Source: Ailanthus altissimus
Lineage: Eukaryota > Streptophyta > Magnoliopsida > Sapindales > Simaroubaceae
Assembly (NCBI GenBank): GCA_946807835.1
Contig: OX327699.1
Span: forward strand, 4,085,001-4,149,000
Direction: 5' to 3'
DNA length: 64,000 nt
Under the pieces are notes generated by a model. It worked only from the letters and a program-made list of their open reading frames with translations. It searched no databases and had not been told where the DNA came from. The translations under genes were made by a program, and so were the position numbers. Positions 55,188 through 64,000 of this stretch are shown piece after piece; positions within the stretch are counted from its first letter, which is position 1, and every line of letters starts with the position of its first letter.

Positions 55188-56849
55188 TATTAGAGTCGGT
55201 GTTTACTTGCCATCCCTAAAGGTACATATACTTGTGTATTTATACAATTGTACATTTCTATTAAATCGCTAATACCCATTAATATGGTACTATACAATGT
55301 AACATTACAGACATTGTACGATCTAAAGGAGTTCAGATCAGATCTAAAAGAGTTTAGATAAAGGCTCATAGTTAGCCATGCTGAGAGCTATTAATGCTAA
55401 AAATTAGCACAGTTAAGTGTTAGCTAATTATAATACTCAGCAGATCCAAGAGTTGGAGTCTTATCTGTAATAGAACATAGACCTAAAAATATACTAGTAA
55501 TTGCATAATTACAAGAGTTGCAATCGGGTGCCAGAAAATACTAATTGAGCAAGTATGTTCTCAAATAATTGTCTCTGATCTATTTTTACCAATGCAGGTC
55601 TGTCGGTGGATACCTTTTTATATAGATCAACATATATCGTACCTATAGGCTATAGATAGTCGTTCCTAGCCGATCATGAGCTTGGAGCTCGTATTGATAT
55701 ATGGGTATCTAGTTAGGACTGGATATGAGACAGACTCAGGAGGGCCTCCGATAGACATCCTATGTAAGCTGTCAACGAAGGATCCTCTTAATTTGAGTAA
55801 TATATGTGGTCCTTTAACCTGAGTGCCATGGTATGCTTGTAAGTGATCCACCATATTTTGGTTCCACGCATGTCACAGGCCTTTCATGGTGTGACCGCTA
55901 GGTGTCGCTGGGTATGGTTCGATGCTTGCGTAACTGTATTTAAGTGTTAAATATAACAATTAATCAAGAATTGCTATTGACTAATTGTATAATGACACAT
56001 TGTGGACCCTCGATTGAGTTTGCCCCAAGTGTGAAATTTAGTGGGACCCACTAAAGGTAGACTTGGTAGCTATTCACAAAGGGCAAAATAGTTATTTTAC
56101 ACTTTGATTATTTAATAGTTAAATAATCAAAATATCTCTAATTATAATATATTATTATATAATATTATATATATTAATATTTTATTTGAGTGCCAAATAG
56201 TTGGCACCCATTATGATTATTATATTATTATTTATATTATATAATATATTATATTAATATTTTAATATATATATATATATATAAAGAGAGAGATGAAAAA
56301 GTTTGTGTGTGTGTGTGTTTTGTGTTTGACGAGAGAAAGTGAAGAGAGAAATGGAGAAAGAAAAGAAAGAAGAGAAAGTGAAGGGAACCGAGAAGAAGAA
56401 GAATCAGAAAAAAGAAAAAAATTAGAAAACAAAATGAAATTATTTTATTTTTCTTTATGGTTCCAATTGTGAATTGCTTCAAATTCTCTATTTCTTATCC
56501 TTTTGGAGAAAAGGATGAAAAATACACACCCAGCCATTTTTGGGATTAAGAGTTAATCCCGTGCTGAATATCGGGCCGTTGTTCTATCTCACCAAGCCCA
56601 CTGTGTTGGTGATTAGAACTATCCGCGAGTTAGACTTCATGAAGACTTCGAAAAAAATATGTGTATAACGTTACATGTTGAGATGAATTCTCGACCTCAC
56701 TAATATATTAATGTGATTAATATATTTATTTATTGTGTTTATTGTATAATTTATGCTTCCGTCGCGCTTAATTCATATATAATACATATTTTAGGCAATA
56801 GACACAATATCACATGCATACACCTACATATATTAGATCCCCGAAAACA
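55188..56849 (+). repeat. 5' LTR of the plus-strand copia, with 490-bp deletion
   Basis: It starts TATTAGAGTCGG (TG changed to TA) and ends near ACA before the primer site. Relative to the 3' LTR it lacks about 490 bases that correspond to 62279-62766. A (TA)n tract and TATATAAAGAGAG near 56258-56295 look like the promoter and the start of the transcribed part, followed by GT- and GA-rich leader sequence to about 56420. Confidence 0.85.
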
Positions 56850-56850
56850 A

Positions 56851-56863
56851 TGATATCAGAGCC
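56851..56863 (+). other. Copia primer-binding site (initiator Met tRNA type)
   Basis: TGATATCAGAGCC directly follows the 5' LTR. It matches, with one change, the TGGTATCAGAGC site complementary to the 3' end of initiator methionine tRNA that many plant copia elements use. Confidence 0.85.
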
Positions 56864-56939
56864 ATTTATGGTATATTTGGGTGTGCTTTGAGTGAATAGA
56901 TGCAAAAGGCCCAGTGTAAATGGCGTGTTTCAAGTGTTG

Positions 56940-57240
56940 AAACGAGTATGCTAAAGGGGAGCACTGAGCGCTATAGCACCAGGGGTTGGCGTCGAAGTGC
57001 TGGGGGTTCGACCTCCCAGCACTGATGGTCTGCCGCTGCGACGCTAGGAGTTTTTTCTCCCAGAGTTAGGGCACTGAGATTCTGGAATTCGCGCCCCATC
57101 GGTGAAGCACGAGTGCCGCAGCGTTGGAGGTTCGACCTCTCAGCACTGTAGCGAGGAGATGTGGCATCGCAGCGCTGAGGCTTGATCTGCCAGTGCTGCA
57201 TCAATGACATCTGGCACCGGGGTGGTGTACTGTTCACTGT
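56940..57240 (+). repeat. GC-rich leader with repeated CAGCACTG / GCGACGCT words
   Basis: The leader is unusually GC-rich for the region and repeats short words such as CAGCACTG, GCAGCGCTG and TCGACCTCYCAGCACTG. A related leader lies in the copia fragment at 39430-39540. A minus-strand frame here (57237-56971) is low in meaning and is not a gene. Confidence 0.6.
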
Positions 57241-57618
57241 TAATTGCTACAATAATTTTGAACAGTGTTTCAAAATTAATTTTGCATGTGTAGGTTTATG
57301 AGATGTAGTGATAAAAGTTATTAGTCTACATTATAAATCGGGGTTTATGAGATGCAATGATAAAGAGTTATCGGTCTACATTATAAATCAGGATTAATTT
57401 TATTATTGGTAACCACAATGAGAGCCTTATTGGTGAGGGTTAGTTGTGCTTACATAGAAGAATTAATTAATTGAGAATCACCCTCCTTAGGAGAATAGAG
57501 ACCAAGGTTAAAAATAAAATCTCTCTTAATCAGATTGAAGAATATTACATTATGAGATAATGTTTTATTCTGATTCATCTTGTCAATACGGTGTTAGACG
57601 AGTCACGTCAACCTTTTT

Positions 57619-57913
57619 CCAATATTGCTACAGCGTGAGGGACTTGGTCAGTTGGGTTTGGACTATACCGGTTAAACATGAGATGAGGCAAATATATGCG
57701 AAAGTATTGTCCAATATTGCTACAGCGTGAGGGTAGTATCGATAGCATATATTTGATCATTAACAAGTTAATCTGGAATACATTTACCCAATATTTCTAC
57801 AGCATAAGGATAAGGTGTATTCAAGATCAAGTGGTAAGAGTTTCATGAGATGCAATTGAAAAATGTTGTCTACCTGTTGGATTTACAAAGGCCAATATTG
57901 CTACAGCGTGAGG
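57619..57913 (+). repeat. Four dispersed copies of a CAATATTGCTACAGCGTGAG motif
   Basis: Copies start at about 57620, 57712, 57789 and 57893, spaced 77 to 104 bases apart. The third has three or four changes (CAATATTTCTACAGCATAAG). A single decayed counterpart is in the copia fragment near 39855. The block lies between leader and gag of the copia element. Confidence 0.85.
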
Positions 57914-59049
57914 CCCGAGTAAATTTCAATGGGATCTACTTTTTACTATATAGTTTAAAAAGGTTTAAACTATCGTCTTTCTATTTGAGAGATTATCAGG
58001 ATTATGTAAAGCAGTGGGAGAACGTTTTAAATAAACAATGTATAATTAGTATACTTATAATTTAAAACATTCTATTAGCGATTTAATGACCATTCCGCTT
58101 ACATCTCCTATTATTTTGGCCTGTCAAATCTAATGGCCACACGAACCAGTTGGTGTGCATAATCGATACAGTCTGACTCTAGGGTACTAGAAATTACTCT
58201 GACCAGCGGATAAATCTCAGAAGTGTTCTGGATTCAGAAAATATTGAATTTATTGTTAATTAGAGTTTGCCGTAAGGTAATTCTGATAACACATCTCTAA
58301 AGGATTGAATAGAGAGGGTGTGACCCTCTTTGCTCAGGGTGCTTCACCTTTTACTCCAAGTATATCTGGTGAGATCAGATGTGGAAAGAGAAGAAGATGA
58401 GGTAGAAACCCAGTATTAATCCTCAGAGGCAACATTTATCCAAAGATCAACAAGAGAGCAATGTAGATAGAAAGCATTTCTAATACAGAAAGGTTGGGTA
58501 TTGGAAATCCCTCTAACATAGAAGCCTTATAATTGTTAGGAAGACTCCAATAGGTTTGCGCTAGCCAAACATAGACATTTTTAGGGCATATAATGATAGT
58601 TCAAGCTGGGTATGAGATACTGTACGTCTCTCTCATATCTGCACTATATTGTAGGGATTGAAAGAGACTACAATACAATAGCTTGAAGAAGTAAAATTGA
58701 GAGTAAGAAATGGTGATTTCTTGCAAGTCCAAGTAGTTAGGCAGCTTGACTTACTTCTTGTATGCAATACAATAGTTATATTACATAATTAGTATGATAT
58801 TTTATTACTAAATGTTAGTTAATAAATAGACATTATATATAATTATAAATGTCTATAGATTATAATCCTTAAATGATACGGAGTTATGGTATCTAAGTTA
58901 AGTCATATAGGTGAGACACTTATCCGTCTGGTTAAGAATGGTTGGATTCTTAATCTGACCTTAAAGACTTAACTAGTTTATGAATAATATATTCACAAAG
59001 AAGAACAAATATACCAGAGTGTACATCACATCCCTTTCATTAGATCAAT

Positions 59050-59443
59050 GAGGTGAGTAGGGGTGGGCAATTTTGGGTTCGGGAATTTCTGACCCCTACC
59101 AAAACCTGATTGGGACGCCAAAATGTGTCATGATCGGGACACATTTTGGGTTGGGACGATTTGGGTCAGGACGGTTCGGGTTGGGTTCGGGTCAAGTTTG
59201 GGATGGGTCTAGTTTGGGACGGTTCAGGTTCAGGATGGGTCTAGTTTGGGACGATTCAGGTTCAGGATGGGTCTAGTTTGGGACGGTTCAGGTTCAGGAT
59301 GGGTCAGGAATTTCTGTTTGGGTTTGAGAATTTCTCGAACCTGACCCATCCCGAATGAGTCCCGAACCCATTCTCGTTCCTGTCCCAACCTAAACTTTCG
59401 GGACAAGTCGGGTTCGGGAATAATGCCCACCCCTAGAAGTGAG
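59050..59443. mobile_element. hAT-type MITE with internal 32-bp tandem repeat
   Basis: The element spans 59058-59435 (378 bases), with inverted ends TAGGGGTGGGCA and TGCCCACCCCTA. The 8-bp duplication GAGGTGAG/GAAGTGAG has one change. Inside, a 32-bp unit starting ATGGGTCTAGTTTGGGACGG is repeated at 59203, 59235 and 59267. The long Gly-rich frame across it is only the repeat read as protein. Ends and duplication length are those of hAT elements. Confidence 0.88.
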
Positions 59444-60289
59444 TACGTCAACAGCAAATTTTTTCATTTTTTTAAAGAAGAATGAGATTCTCACTCACTA
59501 TAGTCCTTAAAGTACTCCACAATATAATGATATTTTGGAGAGGAAGAATCAAACTTTATTAGATATGATCCGATTGATAATGAGTGTTACGATCTATATT
59601 TGTGAGAATATGCTCTAATAACAGCTGTTTATTAAGTAGAGTTCTATCAGAAGTTATTCCTTCCATTCTATATAGGATACAGAAAGAAAGTAAGCCGTAT
59701 CTTAAAAATTCAAGACTTGGGGTTGTCCTGCTCACATAAGAGTTATGCGGCAGGGTATCTTGTTTTGTAAAAGTTACTCAGCATGATAAACTAACACTCA
59801 AAAGGAATAAGTATAGGTTCATTGTGTATCTTGCGGATTCAATAGGATACTAGTTTTATAATTCAGAGAAGCGAAGTGTGTTCATTTCTCGGTATACCAC
59901 TATCCTTGATGAAGAGTTTCTCGTGGATTGTAGGAATTATATAAAGATTGAACTTGGTGAAGTCAATATAAGAAATCAATTAATCAAGGATGAGAACTCA
60001 GACTCAATTAAGTAGTGACCTTTTAGCATACCTCTCAATGGGTCGAAAAGGATTTCTAGATCACCTTTTAGGTATGGTTGATGTCTGAAGGTGAACTTAG
60101 AGATTTGTTGGTAGAAGAAAATAATCCTTTGACCTATATAGAGACAATGTTAGATATCGAATCAGGAAGTAGCAAGAACCCATGAAAATAAAATTGACTA
60201 TATGCATCAGGAACAAGTCTGGAACTTGGTAAAGTTACATGTAGGAATTATTCTCATTGGTTGTAAAGAGTTTACAAAGAGGTAGTGAA

Positions 60290-61500
60290 AGTCAGATGGA
60301 AGGTAGAAACCTTTTAGGCCCTGTATTGGTTCTAGAAAGGTAATCCTTACTGATCTAGGATCACTAAGAGGAAATATTTGGACCAGTATTGATGTTAAAG
60401 TCAATTAGTATTTTATTGGCTCTTGCAGCATATTATGACTTTGAAGTTTGGCAGATGGATGTAAGGATGGCATTCTGGAATGGATACCTCAAGTAAGAGA
60501 TATTCATGGAATAGCTTGAAGGTTTTACGTCCAGCCAGACTTCTGGTCTAGTGTGCATGAAAGGTCAGTGAGAGTATAATAGTCTTCTTGATGCTCTTAG
60601 TTGATGACATACTGGTCATTGGGTATGATGTCAGTATGTTAAAATCGGTCAGAAGTAACTTGTAAGAATTTCTCCATCAAGGATTTTGGAAGAGGCTTCC
60701 TTTATACTAGGTATAAGCTTTATAGAGATAAAGCTTGAAAGTTGATAGGACTCTCCTAAATCATTTCACATCAGTAGTGTCTAAGAAAAGTACGGTTAGT
60801 TAACTATGAGATAGTTATCTTTTAGACTTGGTGTTCATCTTTCGAGGATAGTGTCTCTTCAGATGAAAGATGAGAGAGTTAGAGTGTTTAACAAACCAAA
60901 TACATCAGCTCATCGGAGCTTGATGTATGTTATGATGTGTTTAAGACTTGAGATCAGTTTGGCTATAAGAGTTACGAGTGGGTTTCAGTCTGATTCAGGT
61001 GACAGCCACTTATTGGTAGTCAAACATGTCCTGAGGTACCTTGAGGCTAAGAAGGATAAGTTTCTTAAATATGGAGAAAGTAAGTTACAATTGAGAAGAC
61101 GCACGAAGTTAGACTTTTAGTTTGACTTAGATCATAGAGAGTCTATATATAAGAATGTGCTCATTCTCATCGGAACTTGGAATTGCACCAAACTAAGATT
61201 CACTGCTAATTTATTATGGGTGCAGCGAAAACAGTAGTGAGGATTCGTAGATTTATCGCTAGTCTTGAAAGAGTTCCAAGGCAGATGATCATATTTTATA
61301 ATTTTATGACAAAACAAGGCCATTGTACAAGCCAATGTGCCAATAGGACACCAGTACTCTAATTATGTTGACAAGAGTCTCATATGACTAAAGAGATCTT
61401 AGCCCAAGGAGATGTGATTATTTGTAGAAGTGTTCTATAAATAATTTAGCGGACTCACTTTCTAAGGCCGTGACTCCAAAAGTGCTTATGAAACACGTAA
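60290..61500 (+). pseudogene. Degraded copia pol, RT and RNase H
   Basis: In shifting frames the plus strand reads the RT segments EIFGPVLMLKSISILLALAA and WQMDVRMAFWNGYLK (about 60370-60500), the catalytic LVDDILVIG (about 60600-60625; family form YVDD), then SLMYVMMCLRLEI and VVKHVLRYLEAKKD (about 60915-61060). The RNase H tail follows: KAIVQANVPIGHQ near 61320 and NNLADSLSKAVTPKVLMKHV near 61440-61505. Frameshifts and stops are many. Gag and integrase upstream (57.9-60.2 kb) are too decayed for firm calls. Confidence 0.88.
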
Positions 61501-61552
61501 AGTTGATGTGCATGAGATGCCATCAGGAATGACACTAGAGCAAGTGAGAGAT

Positions 61553-63699
61553 TGTTAGAGTCGGTGCTTATGTGTCATCCCTGAATGTACATATACTTTT
61601 TTATTTATACAAGTGTATATTCCCATTAAATCACTAATACTCATTAATATGGTACTATATAATGTAACATTACAGATATTGTACGATTTAAAGGAGTTCA
61701 GATCAGATCTAAAGGAGTTTAGATAAGGGCTCATAGTTAGCCATGCTGAGAGATATAAATGCTAAATGTTAGCACAGCTAAGTGTTAGCTTGTTATAATA
61801 CTCAGCAGATCCAAGAGTTGGAGCATTATCTGTAATAGGACATAGACTGGGAATATACTAGTAACTGCATAGTTGCAAGAGTTGCAATCGGGTGCAGTAA
61901 CTTGCATGTTCTCAAATAATTGTCCCTGATCCATTTCTGCCGATGCGCGTCTATCGGTGGATACCTTTTTATGTAAATCAATACATGTCATACCTATAGG
62001 ATATAGATGGTCGTTCCTAGTCGACCGTAAGCTTGGAGCTCGTATTGACATATGGGTATCCAGTTAGGATTGAATATGGGACAGACTCACGAGGGCCTCC
62101 GATAAACATCATATGTAAGCCGTCAACAGAGGGTCCTCTCGAATTGAGTAGTATACATGGTCCTTTAACCTAAGTGCCACGGTGGGCTTGTAAATGATCC
62201 ACCATACTTTAGTTCCATGCATGTCACAGACCTTTCATGGTGTAACCGCTGGGTGTCGCTGAGTATGGTCCGATGCTTATGGAGTCCGGTGTGTACAGAT
62301 ATGAGATCCGTCAGCTCGCATAAGGAGTTAGATATCTTGATGCTTTGAGACTGTATCTTAAAAACTCTTGTGGCCATAAGCATTAATTCTGGGAAAGAGT
62401 TCCGCCAGGGTGGAATAATATGAAAAACGAGTTTGCACATATTGTTAAGTGAGATACAAGTCTAGAGATAGGACATGTATGAGCACCAAGGGATTTAACA
62501 GTGATAATCTATATCCCCAATACATCCAGGATATCATGACGGAAGTACTATACGTATGCCTTGTAACCTCAGGTTGCACAGTTCAACGTGCTGATTTGTA
62601 ATATCCGTGGTGTGTGCGTGGGGCATTGCTCACGGACTCATGGAATAGTTCTATTTGACAAATCAGATGGGACCTAGGGAGTTCCGCGATATGAAGTGTA
62701 CTCGTTGTGCACTGGGGCAGCGTGCCGAATTAAATTGTTTAGTCCAGCAATATTCAACACTACCACAGGAATATGTGCGCATCTGTATTTAAGTGTTAAA
62801 TACAATAATTAGTCAATAATTATTATTTACTAATTATATAATAACACATAGCGCATTGTGGACCCTCAGTTGAGTTTACCCAAGTGTGAAATTTAGTGGA
62901 ACCTACTAGGGGGTATACTTGGTTACTATTTACGATGAGCAAAATGATTATTTCACACTTTGATTATTTAATAGTTAAATAATTAAAATATCTCTCATTA
63001 TAATATATTATATTTTATTATTTGATATTATATATATATTAATATTTTATTTGGGTGCCAAATAGTTGGCACCCATTGTGATTATTATATTATTATTTAT
63101 ATTATATAATATATTATATTAATATTTTAATATATATATATATATAAAGAGAAAGAGATGAAAAAGTGTGTGTGTGTTTTGTGTTTGACGAGGGAAAGTG
63201 AAGAGAGAAATAGAGAAAGAAAAGAAAGAGAAGGGAATCGAGAAGAAGAAGAAGAAGAAGAAGAAAAATAGGGTAAAAATGAAATTGTTTCATTTTTTTT
63301 ATATAGTTTTAATTGGAGCAATTGTAAATTGCTTTAAATTCTTCATTTCTTATCATTTTGGAGAAAATGGTGAAAAATGCACTTGACCATTTTTGGGAAT
63401 TAAGAGTTAATCACGTGTTGGATATTGGGCTGCTATTCTAGCTCACAAAGCCCACCATGTTGGTGACTAGATTTGTCTGCGAGTTGATCTCCATGCGAAC
63501 TCTGAGGAAATACATATATAACGTTACACGTTGAGGTGAGTTCTCAACCTTACTAATATAATAATGTGATTTATATATTTATTTATGTGTTTATTGTATA
63601 ATTTACGCTTTTGCCGTATTTAAATTCATATATGATACGTATTTTAGACAATAAACACAATAGCACATATATACACCCACGTATATTGGATCCCCGACA
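61553..63699 (+). repeat. 3' LTR of the plus-strand copia
   Basis: It starts TGTTAGAGTCGG after a GTGAGAGAT purine-rich site and ends TCCCCGACA (2147 bases). It includes the 490-base part missing from the 5' LTR. The TA/GT/GA-rich promoter and leader tract is at about 63117-63270, ending in a (GAA)n run near 63240-63265. Confidence 0.9.
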
Positions 63700-63704
63700 T
63701 GATC

Positions 63705-64000
63705 TACTCTAAATACTATTACATCTCTTTCAACCAAGTTTTGTCTAAATACATGGTATTTGTTTCTCTATATGTTTAAACTTCTGGTGTATTTTTGGCT
63801 ACTATACTTGAGCAATTACTCCGTTAAATGTCGTAATATAGTGGGATAAGATCTATTGAACCTGAACCTATTTTGAGTTCAACGACTATTAGGCCCTTAC
63901 GCTTTGGCTTGTAAACTCTTTTACAAACACTTGAAACTATTCCGTTGGGAAGCTTAATCAAGTCCTAGACTTGATTGACATGATTTGAGTCAATTTTGAA
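63705..64000 (-). pseudogene. Copia pol fragment resuming after the nested insertion
   Basis: The minus strand near 63860-63760 reads NGVIAQV, then PKIHQKFKHIEKQ, matching the NGAIAQAKEPRSHQKSKHI part of copia RNase H. It lies just before the ENIADP tail found at 55187, so the two pieces are one gene split by the 8.5-kb insertion. Stops are frequent. The element continues past the window end. Confidence 0.8.

Larger units (their letters stand above)
55183..63704 (+). mobile_element. Decayed Ty1/copia element inserted in an older copia
   Basis: The element spans 55188-63699: 5' LTR 55188-56849, primer-binding site, leader and decayed gag-pol, 3' LTR 61553-63699. The flanks GGATC (55183-55187) and TGATC (63700-63704) are a 5-bp duplication with one change. 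Pol is broken by many stops, and its interior carries a hAT-type MITE. It lies in the opposite orientation to the element it interrupts. Confidence 0.9.

Noticed and set aside
56249..56482. Leu/Phe-rich minus-strand frames here and at 63127-63321
   Set aside because: They come from GA- and TA-rich promoter and leader sequence of the copia LTRs.
59073..59276. A Gly-rich open frame in the hAT-type MITE
   Set aside because: It is the 32-bp tandem repeat and GGGTTCGGG words read as protein.

Overview
The window is nuclear DNA of a flowering plant, most likely a eudicot. It holds spliced genes for a plastid-targeted ribosomal protein, a TMEM41/DedA-type membrane protein and a plant-specific calcium-dependent protein kinase. 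These genes are spaced by AT-rich DNA and nested LTR retrotransposons, and a fragment of plastid DNA sits in one intron. No prokaryotic or viral genes and no CRISPR array were seen. The species cannot be named from the sequence alone.

Layout. 1-31 kb is almost wholly transposable elements. The dominant family is a Ty3/gypsy chromovirus of Tekay (Del) type with LTRs of about 2.77 kb. It occurs five times: two tail-to-tail copies at 1-422 and 423-2960, a solo LTR with perfect 5-bp target duplication (6827-9596), an internally deleted element with LTRs and pol (20481-27532, minus strand, duplication TTGCG), and an old solo LTR (28076-30828, duplication AAAAG). Between them lie decayed gypsy gag-pro and gag-pol remains of Athila/Tat type on the minus strand (3.2-5.9 kb and 11.1-16.3 kb), a copia solo LTR (12273-13734, duplication CAACC), and a hAT-like element (16501-20268) that itself hosts another long LTR (17392-20228).

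32-50 kb is the gene island. A four-exon TMEM41-like (VTT domain) gene on the plus strand (32433-36258) carries, in its third intron, a nuclear copy of plastid rpl32 between two 180-bp direct repeats. Convergent to it is a five-exon nuclear gene for plastid ribosomal protein L21 (43238-37871, minus), whose last intron holds a composite copia insertion with inverted LTR arms. Further right, on the minus strand, are the 3' exons of a CDPK of the CPK4/11/12 subgroup (49718-46361). Its EF-hand-1 exon lies in a perfect 384-bp tandem triplication. The first kinase exon and the exon for EF-hand 4 are not visible.

50-64 kb is again transposons: short inverted and direct repeat clusters, the 3' LTR and pol tail of a minus-strand copia element (53296-55187), and a whole but decayed plus-strand copia element (55188-63699) inserted inside it. 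The pol sequence of the older element resumes at 63705. The younger copia carries a hAT-type MITE (59058-59435) in its interior. If the CDPK first exon still exists, this nest occupies its first intron.

The most interesting points are the in-frame triplicated EF-hand exon of the kinase, the plastid rpl32 copy that still reads open after several C-to-T changes, and the inverted LTR structures.
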